A DNA stretch of 62,088 bases from Leptolyngbya sp. BC1307. Its GTDB lineage: Bacteria; Cyanobacteriota; Cyanobacteriia; Phormidesmidales; Phormidesmidaceae. The position numbers were made by a program, and so were the translations under genes. The notes beneath the pieces were generated by a model. It did not search any database. It worked only from the letters and a program-made list of their open reading frames with translations, and was not told the DNA's origin. Numbering within the stretch: position 1 is the first letter of the stretch; each line of letters starts with the position of its first letter. Below are positions 26,301-33,650 of this stretch, in pieces. The stretch lies in assembly GCF_002286735.1 (NCBI RefSeq), contig NZ_NRTA01000025.1, positions 1 to 62,088 of the forward strand, given 5' to 3'.

Positions 26301-27268
26301 CCATCGCTCTCATCGTGATAGACCACTTTCAGGTCATAGGTGCCTGCTGCGCCGGTAAACTGAGTGGTGGCCGTGCTCTTGCCCCCTTCGTTGGGAACAC
26401 GGATCAGCTGACCGCCTGAGGCAAAGCTAGCGCTCTCCTTCTGATAGCCTACTAGCGTCATCGATTCAGCCTCGATACGCACGACGCTAGCAGTACTACT
26501 GCTGGTGGCAGCACTGCCGCTAGTAGCACTGTTGCTAGTAATGCTGGTTGAAGGTGCAGGATTGACTACTACGCCAACGGTCGCAGTTGCGCTACCGCCT
26601 TTGCCATCGCTGATGCTGTAGCTGAAACTGTCATTACCGCTAAAGCCATCCTTGGGCGTGTAGGTCAGAGTGCCGTTGGTATTGCTGCTGACCGTACCGT
26701 TGGCCGCGCCGCTGACGCCAGCGATGCTGAGCGAGTCGCCATCAGGGTCGCTATCATTACCCATAACGTTGATAATAATTGGCGTACCTGCTTGGGTGGT
26801 GGCACTGTCATTACCGGCCACAGGTACTCTGTTAGCCGGTGTGGGTGTGGGTGTTGTCGTCCCTTTAGGGATTAGCTCGATGTAATCGACGCGAGCGACT
26901 TCTCCTGCGTCTAAAGTGCCCCTGAGTTCGATGGTGTCGCCAGCTTTAAGGGCGATATCAACCGGAACCCTGCGTACTACCCGATTGCTACTAGAAGCTC
27001 TAGTACCGCCGGGGCTATTGTCAAACTTCCAGGAATCTTGACGAGTGCCATTGATCCACAGCTCCATACTTGATTGCCCATCGCTTTCGTCGAAGTAGGC
27101 GATGTCGATGCTGTAGTTGCCAGCCGTTACGCCATTACCAAGGGTGGTTTTGATAGAGCCCGTATCGTCAGTGATTCTAGCTAGCGCGCCTGACGAGGCA
27201 AAATTCTGTGTTTCAACGGCGTAGTTTTCTAAGGTTAGCGATTCTGCTTCGAGACGAATGTTAGCCAT
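23351..27268 (-). CDS. Giant secreted SGNH/GDSL hydrolase with repeated carbohydrate-binding and cadherin-like domains and RTX end
   Basis: 1305 residues from the ATG at 27268 (MANIRLEAESL), which has no signal peptide, as in many type I-secreted proteins. Four CBM6/35-like modules (about 1-135, 261-391, 516-646, 768-898) each end in VDYIELIP. Between the first three junctions lie cadherin-like VCBS-type domains (PVAGNDSATTQAG...YTPK...FSYS). An SGNH hydrolase follows (about 947-1170: PLGDSITAG, LMIGTNDANGG, DDGLHPTAAGY, with catalytic Ser and Asp-His). The end is RTX-like (GTEHDDWLIGNSGNNVIEGG). It probably deacetylates or cleaves an extracellular polysaccharide. Confidence 0.88.
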   Translation of the reverse strand: MANIRLEAESLTLENYAVETQNFASSGALARITDDTGSIKTTLGNGVTAGNYSIDIAYFDESDGQSSMELWINGTRQDSWKFDNSPGGTRASSSNRVVRRVPVDIALKAGDTIELRGTLDAGEVARVDYIELIPKGTTTPTPTPANRVPVAGNDSATTQAGTPIIINVMGNDSDPDGDSLSIAGVSGAANGTVSSNTNGTLTYTPKDGFSGNDSFSYSISDGKGGSATATVGVVVNPAPSTSITSNSATSGSAATSSSTASVVRIEAESMTLVGYQKESASFASGGQLIRVPNEGGKSTATTQFTGAAGTYDLKVVYHDESDGKSTLKITAGTAFSTSFVFDENTGDSRASSGNRRERTFSGIQLKANDTIQLEGFLNVGEVARVDYIELIPQGGTGGTTTPPAPTNKAPVAGNDSATTQAGTPVAINVLSNDSDPDGDSLSISGVSSAANGTVSSNTNGTLTYTPKAGFSGNDSFSYSVSDGKGGSATATVGVAVNPAPATGGTGTGSTGGGTASVVRIEAESMTLVGYQKESASFASGGQLIRVPNEGGKSTATTQFTGVSGTYDLKVVYHDENDGKSTLKITAGTAFSTSFVFDENTGDSRASSGNRRERTFSDVQLNTNDTIQLEGFLNVGEVARVDYIELIPKGGTTTTPTPVNRAPVAGNDSATTQAGTPVAINVLSNDSDPDGDLLSIAGVSGAANGTVSSNANGTLTYTPKAGFSGNDSFSYSISDGKGGSATATVGVAVNPAPATGGTGTGSTGSGTASVVRIEAESMTLVGYQKESASFASGGQLIRVPNEGGKSTATTQFTGVSGTYDLKVVYHDENDGKSTLKITAGTAFSTSFVFDENTGDSRASSGNRRERTFSDVQLKANDTIQLEGFLNVGEVARVDYIELIPKGGTTTNPDSGSGGSGGGDTPSGNSTAGGVILNLDAGVGLSPEFGALKMPRLIPLGDSITAGQHSSGAVPGGYRMQLEDRAIADGLSIDFVGSQRNGGSDLADKDHAGFPGRTISQTTEWVRNGNLSQYPADGILLMIGTNDANGGASGTAMRDRLSTLIDEISKAAPAAYIYVSSIPPVDAPRGTQAKRDNINDYNSRIPQLVSDKVAAGKKVFFVNAGGSLDVGDINGDNSYTTDFDDGLHPTAAGYDKLGDAWYKEVFNPKSLSGSKLVGTEHDDWLIGNSGNNVIEGGNGRDELLGGGGADIFVYKDPTHGKDKIVDFSSNDILQISAAGFGGGLSAGMTLDSSSFISGSNPSATSNKATFLYNTSSKMLSFDRDGTGGASAFEIATFTNGFSLQSNQIDIV
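24574..26868. repeat. Near-identical CBM + cadherin-like repeats (period about 756-775 bp)
   Basis: The same junction sequence recurs at about 24572, 25328, 26093 and 26868, spaced 756, 765 and 775 bp. Large parts of the three inner units are almost identical at the DNA level, far beyond protein constraint. This suggests recent duplication or gene conversion inside the SGNH gene. Such blocks are also prone to assembly collapse. Confidence 0.9.
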
Positions 27269-28082
27269 AGAGAGTCTATGTAAATAGTTCAGGATTAGAA
27301 ATTGATGGTCAGCTTGGCCGTCTGAGTAGAGGATGGGGTCGGGTTTTCGGCTTATGTGTTTGGCTCGATAGCCACCGGACAAAAAGCAACGTGGAAAAAC
27401 CTCTCATCTCCCTTCAGGTCGGCTAGATGAAATAAGAATGATGCTGGGTGAACTGATTTCTGATAACTTATCCCGCTGCATCCTGCTGATAACAGGAGGT
27501 CGAGTATGAAGTCTTTTCAAACTTGGGCAGGCGTTTGCAGATCAAAGCTTCATGGAAGCCCAAAAGCCTTAAAGCAGCTAAAACCGTCAGGAACTACGTA
27601 CCGGCGCTAAGAAATCTGAGATTTGTATGGTGATAAATAGCTGAATAGAAATAAACGAAGTCAACACCTTGCCGTCACACTAAGCGGTCTTGGCTGAGAG
27701 ATGCTGTGCTGACTTGAACTATTAGAATCCTGAATACTGACATCCTGCGCAGTCGGAGTGTTGGCCCGGTAGAGTATTGACCTGTTTTACTCAGGCCCAT
27801 AAGCACAAAGCACTGGGTGTACTCCTGTACGCTGGAGGGAATAATGAGGATGGATGCTGCCCGTCGGTAGTAATACTAGCAATCCGTCCAAAAAAATAAG
27901 GTGAAGTTTGTTTGTAGATGACGCCAATGTTTTTGAAGATTTGGACTGCGAGGGCGTCTGTAGCTGAAGCTTTATCAAGTTATGACCAAACGATGTATGT
28001 CTTGATAATCTCCGTAGCTTCGCGGCATTGGTACGGAGATGGGGTGCTTATACTGTAAAGCGTTACTTTTTGAGTGTTTGGT
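27269..28082. other. Long intergenic region; candidate small ORF and a leader hairpin
   Basis: About 810 nt. It holds the candidate 34-codon ORF at 27506-27610 and, 43 nt before the sulfotransferase start, a 9-bp inverted repeat ATCTCCGTA (28008-28016) / TACGGAGAT (28032-28040). TATACT at 28049-28054 could be a -10 box. A 63-codon frame on the minus strand (27787-27978) has no support and is not called. Confidence 0.5.
27506..27610 (+). CDS. Candidate 34-residue basic peptide
   Basis: A short ORF beginning MKSFQTWAGVCRSK and ending in GTTYRR, preceded by a perfect AGGAGG five bases before its ATG. The peptide is basic (many Lys/Arg) and has no membrane segment. I do not recognise it. The strong ribosome site is the only support, and chance cannot be excluded. 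Confidence 0.3.
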   Translation: MKSFQTWAGVCRSKLHGSPKALKQLKPSGTTYRR

Positions 28083-29000
28083 ATGGCTCTTCCCAATTTT
28101 TTGATCTTTGGCGTCCAAAAAGCTGGGACGACCTCTATTTATAACTACTTAAATCAGCACCCTCAGGTATATGTTAGTCCGCGTAAAGAGACTGATTTTT
28201 TCGGGCGTGAACTGGTAGATGGCGTCGCCACCAGTCAGGGGAAGGCAGTGCCTCAGCTGACTCGGGGCGGGCGGCAGCAGATTTTGTTACTAGCAGACTA
28301 CCAGGCGCTGTTTGAAGGGGTGACTGATGAGGTCGCTATTGGGGAAGCTTCACCTAACTATTTGTTTCTGCATCAGCAGGCTGTTCCTAACATTCAAAAA
28401 TATGTGCCTGAGGCCAAGCTGATTGCTGTGCTGCGCAACCCAATTAGCCGGGCTTATTCGGACTATTTGATGCATGTGCGCCAGGTGGTGGGCAATCTAA
28501 AGCCGCTGTCTGAGCAGGTAGAAACCAGCGCGAATTCTTCACATACTTTGCTGAAGGGGCTTTACTACGAAGGAACTAAGCACTTTATAGAGACGTTTGG
28601 CTCAGAGCAGGTAAAGATCTTTTTATATGACGATCTGCGCAAAGATGCCGGGCAACTGATGCGGGACATCTACAATTTTGTTGGGGTAGACAGCAGCTTT
28701 GAGGCTAATACTAGCGAGCGCGGGCAAACTGCGCAGGTGCCTAAAAACCAGTCTGTCAATAAGCTTTTGCAGACTCAAAACCCTTTGCGAGCGGCGGTTG
28801 GAACGGTGCTGAGGACGGTCGTTTCTGAAGAAAATCGGCAGAAACTGCGATCGCGCCTGATTGATGCCAACTCTCAAGGGAAAGAAGGTCTACCGCTCTC
28901 AGATGAAGATCGGCTGCTGCTGCAAGATTACTACCGTGAAGATATCCTCCGGCTACAAGACCTGATCGGGCGCGACCTGTCAGGCTGGCTCAAAGAATAG
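28083..29000 (+). CDS. Sulfotransferase-domain protein
   Basis: 305 residues from ATG 28083 (MALPNFLIFGVQKAGTTS); a GTG nine bases upstream is an alternative. The PAPS-binding 5' motif is GVQKAGTTSIYNYL near residue 10, and the 3'-phosphate motif AVLRNPISRAYSDYL is near 115. It fits the Sulfotransfer_1 family, which transfers sulfate from PAPS to a sugar or other hydroxyl. In cyanobacteria such genes often modify extracellular polysaccharide or glycolipid. The acceptor is unknown. Confidence 0.88.
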   Translation: MALPNFLIFGVQKAGTTSIYNYLNQHPQVYVSPRKETDFFGRELVDGVATSQGKAVPQLTRGGRQQILLLADYQALFEGVTDEVAIGEASPNYLFLHQQAVPNIQKYVPEAKLIAVLRNPISRAYSDYLMHVRQVVGNLKPLSEQVETSANSSHTLLKGLYYEGTKHFIETFGSEQVKIFLYDDLRKDAGQLMRDIYNFVGVDSSFEANTSERGQTAQVPKNQSVNKLLQTQNPLRAAVGTVLRTVVSEENRQKLRSRLIDANSQGKEGLPLSDEDRLLLQDYYREDILRLQDLIGRDLSGWLKE

Positions 29001-29020
29001 ACGCCTGCTGGTGACATTTG

Positions 29021-29164
29021 CTACATGAGAGATCCTAGAAAACTCACTGGCGCAGGAATCATTTCACCGCGAAAATCGAGTATTTGCACCAGTAGGAGGT
29101 ATGCGATCGCCAGCAGAATAGACACCGCTCCGGTAATGATTGCCACGATTTTTGAGCGATCCAT
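29021..29164 (-). CDS. Small single-span membrane protein (47 aa)
   Basis: ATG at 29164 encodes MDRSKIVAIITGAVSILLA then a hydrophobic helix ending VQILDFRGEMIPAPVSF. One membrane segment (about 6-26) has positive N-terminal residues and a short polar C-terminal tail. It lies between the convergent sulfotransferase and the divergent ABC gene. I think a family of this type is widespread in cyanobacteria, but this is from memory and unverified. No function is known to me. Confidence 0.65.
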   Translation of the reverse strand: MDRSKIVAIITGAVSILLAIAYLLLVQILDFRGEMIPAPVSFLGSLM

Positions 29165-29284
29165 TAGCCTACGACCCGCTAGTAGTTAACCTCAGCGTCT
29201 GACCCGGATAGAAATCTCTAGTATTTCTGCGGTAGACACCTTCATCTTATCGTCTGTATATACCTAAGGTAAACGTGACTCTCT

Positions 29285-30364
29285 ATGAATGTGGTTTCTC
29301 CTCCCAGCGCTAACGCCAGTCTGCCCGCTTCTCCAATCGCCGCTTCGACGATTGTGCATCGGCCCACAATTATTGCCACGCACGATTTGCGCAAGGTATA
29401 TCGCACTGGCTTTTGGCTAAAGGCCGCGCCCCCTTCGCTCAAGCAGTGCTCGCTAGAAATTTACAAAGGAGAGACCTTTGGCCTGCTAGGGCCCAATGGA
29501 GCCGGTAAAACGACTCTGCTAAAGCTACTGCTCGGCATTATTCGCCCAACGGCTGGGTCGGCGACGCTGATGGGTCAACCTGCTGGCGATCGCAGCGTTA
29601 AGGCGCGCATTGGCTATTTACCTGAGAATCCTTACTTTTACGACTATCTGACGGGCCGGGAGTTTTTGAGCTATACGGCGGGTCTGTTTGGCATTACGGG
29701 TAAGGCCCAAAAGCAGCGGATTAACGAGCTATTAGATCTAGTGCAGCTAGACCGGCAGTCGGCTAACAAAAAACAGATGCGCCGCTATTCTAAGGGGATG
29801 CTACAGCGAGTCGGCATGGCGCAGGCGCTGATTAACGATCCTGAAATTGTCTTCCTCGATGAGCCGATGTCCGGCCTGGACCCCACCGGGCGGTTTCAGG
29901 TGCGCGAGATTATCCTATCTCTCAAAGAACAGGGAAAAACTCTATTTTTTAACAGCCATGTGCTTTCCGATGTGGAGATGATCTGCGATCGCATTGCCAT
30001 TCTCGATCAGGGCGAACTGGTCTGTATGGGCTCCATTCACAAGCTGCTGGGCAACCCTACCTACTACCGGGTTAAAGGCAACGGCGGTAGCTTAGACATT
30101 TTGGATCAGTGGCTGAGCAATATTACGTTTGAAGGCGGCTACTGGCAAGGCGTTTTGTACGAAAACCCGTTTGAATTTATGGCAACGGCGCGGCTGATGA
30201 ATGCCCATATTGCCAAGCTAGAGGTCGCTAAACCCACTCTGGAAGAATTCTTTATGGATCAGATTCGTCTGCGCCGAGAAGATGCGGATCGGGCGGCAAC
30301 TGAGCAGACGGAGCGGAAGCGATCAAAGAAAAAGCGACTTTTTGGTAGGCTGAGCGCTCAGTAA
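29285..30364 (+). CDS. ABC transporter ATP-binding protein (no permease beside it)
   Basis: 359 residues. A complete nucleotide-binding domain: Walker A GLLGPNGAGKTTLLK (about 74), the signature RYSKGMLQRVGMAQAL (about 168) and Walker B EIVFLDEPMSGLDP (about 188), followed by a switch His in FFNSHVLSD. The C-terminal third is variable, charged, and ends in a Lys/Arg tail (TERKRSKKKRLFG). The type resembles the CcmA/NatA-like family. No adjacent permease gene is present, so it must pair with one elsewhere. Confidence 0.88.
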   Translation: MNVVSPPSANASLPASPIAASTIVHRPTIIATHDLRKVYRTGFWLKAAPPSLKQCSLEIYKGETFGLLGPNGAGKTTLLKLLLGIIRPTAGSATLMGQPAGDRSVKARIGYLPENPYFYDYLTGREFLSYTAGLFGITGKAQKQRINELLDLVQLDRQSANKKQMRRYSKGMLQRVGMAQALINDPEIVFLDEPMSGLDPTGRFQVREIILSLKEQGKTLFFNSHVLSDVEMICDRIAILDQGELVCMGSIHKLLGNPTYYRVKGNGGSLDILDQWLSNITFEGGYWQGVLYENPFEFMATARLMNAHIAKLEVAKPTLEEFFMDQIRLRREDADRAATEQTERKRSKKKRLFGRLSAQ

Positions 30365-30395
30365 GCCTTAAGGAGGGCAACTGTACAACCCCGCG

Positions 30396-30866
30396 TTAAA
30401 GCAAACGGCCTCCTTTCTCTAGCAAGATTTCTGTCACGAGCTGAGTATTTTCGGGCAGTGCTTCAACCGTTAGCTGGTATTTTTCTACCCTTAGTCGCGT
30501 CGGCGCAGCACCCGACATAAAGACCATAAAGCTGCTAGCAGCCGCCCCGATCACGGCCCCGAGCAGCGGCACTAAAACGAAAAATGGAACTTCGTTGCCC
30601 TGAATGGAGAGCAGATTGGGGACGCTGAGGGCAATAGTGACAATGAGGCTACCGGCGATCGCCCCGACCAGCCCACCTGTCGCCGCAGCGCTAGAAATTC
30701 CCGATTTGGGTTCTCTCTCTTCAGGTGTCGTCGCTTCCTCAGACGCTAGCACCTCAGCCATTTCTACATGTGAGAGCGATTTAGCCTCTAAAGCGCGCTT
30801 TGCCTGCTGTAGTGCCTGCTTTGTTTTAAAGCCTACGGCTATACGCTTATGTTCTACCTCAGTCAC
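30396..30866 (-). CDS. Conserved membrane-spanning protein of unknown function
   Basis: 156 residues. An N-terminal soluble part (HKRIAVGFKTKQALQQAKRALEAK, about 6-29) resembles the strand-helix start of small stress proteins. Two Gly/Ala-rich membrane segments (about 63-83 and 93-115) follow, then a short C-terminal domain (LRVEKYQLTVEALPENTQL). It resembles the general-stress/DUF1269-like membrane proteins but I cannot assign it. It stands alone, convergent to the ABC gene. Confidence 0.7.
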   Translation of the reverse strand: MTEVEHKRIAVGFKTKQALQQAKRALEAKSLSHVEMAEVLASEEATTPEEREPKSGISSAAATGGLVGAIAGSLIVTIALSVPNLLSIQGNEVPFFVLVPLLGAVIGAAASSFMVFMSGAAPTRLRVEKYQLTVEALPENTQLVTEILLEKGGRLL

Positions 30867-31107
30867 GGCGGTGGTTTCCTAAAATAATGGACATTTGGTT
30901 TTCTCGATTGCGATCAGTACTTTTCATCGTCTCTAATCACCGACCTTTTTGGATCTATAGCTTGATAGATTTAGTCAGCATCTCGCGGCGGCATTTCGTT
31001 TTACCTGATACGCCGAAGCCGTCAATCCAGAATCCTTTAAGATGGCAGTGATACGGTTTTTGCCGCCTAATCTGCTCTGCTGCTGATATTGACAGCATTT
31101 TCCTGCC

Positions 31108-31791
31108 ATGACCGGTAATCCTTCAAACCTCTCCGAGCCAGAAAAAGAAAACGACTGGCGAAAGATTGCAGCGAAAAATCCGAATAACTTAAACCGGCGA
31201 CGGCTGAGAACGGTTACTCAGGTACTGAAGCAATGCGGGGCCCGGCGCGTGATTGACTTAGGCTGTGGTGAGGGAAATTTGCTGCGATCGCTCATCAAAG
31301 ACCCCGCATTTACACAGTTAACCGGCGTCGATATTTCTGATCAGGCTCTGGAGACAGCCAAAAGCCAGCTCAAAGGCGATTTGCCCGCCCATCAGCAAAA
31401 CCGCCTTCAGCTCATACAGGGCTCTCTCGTCTGCCCAGATCAGCGTTTTCGGGGTTACGACGCTGCTGCTTTAGTAGAAGTCATCGAACACATAGAGCCC
31501 GACGGCATCGCTGCATTGGAACAGACCGTTTTCAACTTTGCTCAACCAAAAACGGTCATTGTGACGACGCCGAATATCGAATACAACATTTTGTACCCCA
31601 TACCGCCTGGTCAACTGCGCGACCCCGATCACCGCTTTGAATGGACCCGGCAAGAATTTCGAGCCTGGGCTGAGCAAGCCGCTCAGCAATACGGTTACAC
31701 AGTCACCTTTCAAGGCATTGGCGATGAATTTTACGATCTGGGGACGCCAACTCAGATGGGTGTATTTCAACGAGAGTGCCAGGACGGCTGA
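31108..31791 (+). CDS. Hen1-type RNA 3'-terminal ribose 2'-O-methyltransferase (stand-alone methyltransferase domain)
   Basis: 227 residues. SAM site VIDLGCGEGNLLRSL (about 48-62) and GVDISDQAL. The metal-dependent active site reads EVIEHIEP (about 127-134), then TTPNIEYNILYP and DPDHRFEWTRQEF (about 171-183). These are the Hen1 Glu/Glu/His and His metal ligands. Hen1 marks RNA 3' ends by 2'-O-methylation, protecting repaired RNA from renewed cleavage. Bacterial Hen1 usually has a long N-terminal domain and a Pnkp gene beside it. Both are missing here. The gene converges on the ATPase/TPR cassette. Confidence 0.85.
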   Translation: MTGNPSNLSEPEKENDWRKIAAKNPNNLNRRRLRTVTQVLKQCGARRVIDLGCGEGNLLRSLIKDPAFTQLTGVDISDQALETAKSQLKGDLPAHQQNRLQLIQGSLVCPDQRFRGYDAAALVEVIEHIEPDGIAALEQTVFNFAQPKTVIVTTPNIEYNILYPIPPGQLRDPDHRFEWTRQEFRAWAEQAAQQYGYTVTFQGIGDEFYDLGTPTQMGVFQRECQDG

Positions 31792-31839
31792 GCTGCGATC
31801 GCAAACTCTCCACTCAATATAATAACAACCGCCTGTAAC

Positions 31840-31962
31840 CTACTGGAGCAGCCACCAGATGAGCAACACAAGTATCAGCCCTGCCAAGAACCAGATGATG
31901 AGAGGCATCCGCTGCCTGTGATGCGGCTTTGAGGGCGTAATAGCTGGCGCTTGTTTGGGCAC
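31840..31962 (-). CDS. Small single-span membrane protein (40 aa) at the end of the ATPase-TPR cassette
   Basis: GTG at 31962 gives VPKQAPAITPSKPHHRQRMP then one hydrophobic helix LIIWFLAGLILVLLIWWLLQ at the extreme C-terminus. An ATG at 31908 would give only the helix. It begins five nt beyond the stop of the TPR gene, so it is probably co-transcribed. No family is recognised. Small hydrophobic ends of this sort can be membrane anchors or pore formers. Confidence 0.5.
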   Translation of the reverse strand: MPKQAPAITPSKPHHRQRMPLIIWFLAGLILVLLIWWLLQ

Positions 31963-31967
31963 TGCGA

Positions 31968-33614
31968 CTATATCATTTGGCCCAGGTTACGAATGGCTTG
32001 GTCGCACTGCTCAACCAGCTCTTGTAGCTCCAAGCTTTTAAACAAAGTCTTTGCCGCTTCGTAGGATGATCGAGCCTTCCACTTTTGGTCGATTCTAGCG
32101 AGTACATTGCCTTTGTTGAAGTGAGTGATGGCTTCTCCGCGGCGATCGCCTATCTCCTGCGTAATTGCTAATGACTGCTGATGGAACTCAATTGCCCGCT
32201 GATACTGGCCCAGTGAATAGTACGCATTGCCAAGATTGCCAAGAGAATTGGCTTCGTCTTGGCGATCACCTATCTTCCGCTTAATTGTTAATGACTGCTG
32301 ATGGAACTCAATCGCCCGCTGAGGCTGGCCTAGTGAATCGTATGCGTTGCCTAGATTGCCAAGAGAATTGGCTTGGCCTTGGCGATCACCTATCTTCCTC
32401 ACAATCTCTAACTGCTGCTGGTGGAACTCAATCGCCCGCTGAGGCTGGCCTAGTGAATCGTATGCGTTGCCTAGATTGCCGAGAGAATTGGCTTCGCCTT
32501 GGCGATTGCCTATCTCCCTCGCAGTCTCTAGCGACTGCTGATGAAACTCAATTGCCCGCTGAGGCTGGCCTAGTGAATCGTATGCGTTGCCCAGTCTGCT
32601 GAGGGAATCAGCTTCGCTTTTGCGATCATCTGTTTCCCCCGCAATCTCTAACCACTGCTGATAGAACTCAACCGCCCTCTGATACTGGCCCAGTAAAAAG
32701 TACGCATTGCCCAGTCCGTGGAGTGAACTGGCTTCACCTTTGCGATCGCCTATCTCCCGCGCAATCTTCAAAGACTGTTCATAATATTCAATGGCTTGTT
32801 GTGATCGCCCGCTATATTCCAGCGCATTACCTAAATTTATAAGCGATCTCACTTGCCCTTCCAAGTTGTTGTTTGCTCGTGCCAAAGCCAACGCTTTCTC
32901 GTACAGTGCTAACGCCTCACCACGAGCATACTCCCGCTCATAAGCCTCACCAAGCGAGTTATACGACGTTATCAATAACGAAGACTCTGGTGAAGCCTCT
33001 TCCAATCCTTCAATCTGCCGCTGCAAATCAGCAATAGAAAGCTGGCCTGGACTGTCCGTCGTATCCACTTCACGAACCCTCGGCATCGGGTGCCCCGCCT
33101 CAGTCACCACCTTTGGCCGCGCTACAAACTCAAACACGCCGCCCCGCCAGCTCCAAAAATCTGGCGCTCTCTGCCCAATTCGCGTCGCCACCGCATCCGG
33201 CACCCACAGCACCACCGGAAACTCAAACCGCAGCAGCGCCTCCCGCGTCCACTGCAACGAAAAGAAAAACTTCTCCTGCTCCGACTTCTCCTCACTCAGC
33301 CGCACCCCCAACAGCGCCTCCGCATTCAGCACCGTCACCACCGCTGGCTCTCCCGTCTGTAGCACCGGCTCCTGCGCCACCAACGCCTCCAAAGTCGCCC
33401 GCAAACTTGGCCGCTTAAAATCTAGCCGCGCCTGAAAAGGCGTAATCCCCTGCGATTTTAGCTCCGCCTCATACTCACCGATAATAGACGCTTGTAAATT
33501 GCGATCATCACAGATCGCCACTAGCAACCCCAGCGTCTGCCCATTTGCCTTTACTGTGACTAATAGCTTTCGCAGCGCCCTTCGATTCAGAGCCTCTAAA
33601 TCAGAATCAGGCAT
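31968..33614 (-). CDS. TPR protein with degenerate NTPase-like N-terminal domain
   Basis: 548 residues. The N-terminal ~190 residues look like a P-loop NTPase that has lost its Walker A (LLVAICDDRNLQ in place of a GKS loop). They keep late core strands such as FPVVLWVPDAVATR and the motif APDFWSWRGGVFEF, which recurs in cyanobacterial NB/TPR proteins. Residues about 215-530 hold about eight 40-residue TPRs (SLGNLGNAYDSLGQPQRAIE). It follows the Walker A-bearing ATPase gene by 36 nt and precedes the 40-aa membrane protein. Likely a scaffold or sensor partner of the ATPase. Confidence 0.8.
   Translation of the reverse strand: MPDSDLEALNRRALRKLLVTVKANGQTLGLLVAICDDRNLQASIIGEYEAELKSQGITPFQARLDFKRPSLRATLEALVAQEPVLQTGEPAVVTVLNAEALLGVRLSEEKSEQEKFFFSLQWTREALLRFEFPVVLWVPDAVATRIGQRAPDFWSWRGGVFEFVARPKVVTEAGHPMPRVREVDTTDSPGQLSIADLQRQIEGLEEASPESSLLITSYNSLGEAYEREYARGEALALYEKALALARANNNLEGQVRSLINLGNALEYSGRSQQAIEYYEQSLKIAREIGDRKGEASSLHGLGNAYFLLGQYQRAVEFYQQWLEIAGETDDRKSEADSLSRLGNAYDSLGQPQRAIEFHQQSLETAREIGNRQGEANSLGNLGNAYDSLGQPQRAIEFHQQQLEIVRKIGDRQGQANSLGNLGNAYDSLGQPQRAIEFHQQSLTIKRKIGDRQDEANSLGNLGNAYYSLGQYQRAIEFHQQSLAITQEIGDRRGEAITHFNKGNVLARIDQKWKARSSYEAAKTLFKSLELQELVEQCDQAIRNLGQMI
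32200..32860. repeat. 120-bp near-identical tandem units encoding TPRs
   Basis: Phrases such as TAGTGAATCGTATGCGTTGC recur at about 32331, 32451 and 32571 (period 120 bp, 40 codons). Adjacent units differ by few bases. Recent expansion or conversion of the TPR array is likely, so copy number may vary among strains. Confidence 0.85.
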
Positions 33615-33650
33615 CTTTAAAGTCTCTCACAGTATCTCTACCAAAACTCT

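Noticed and set aside
24198-26885. Repeated plus-strand ORFs in the SGNH gene
   Set aside because: They recur because the coding repeats recur, and are antisense shadows.
33090-33418. Pro/Ala-rich plus-strand ORFs opposite the TPR gene
   Set aside because: Both are antisense to the coding frame of the TPR N-terminus, with biased composition only.
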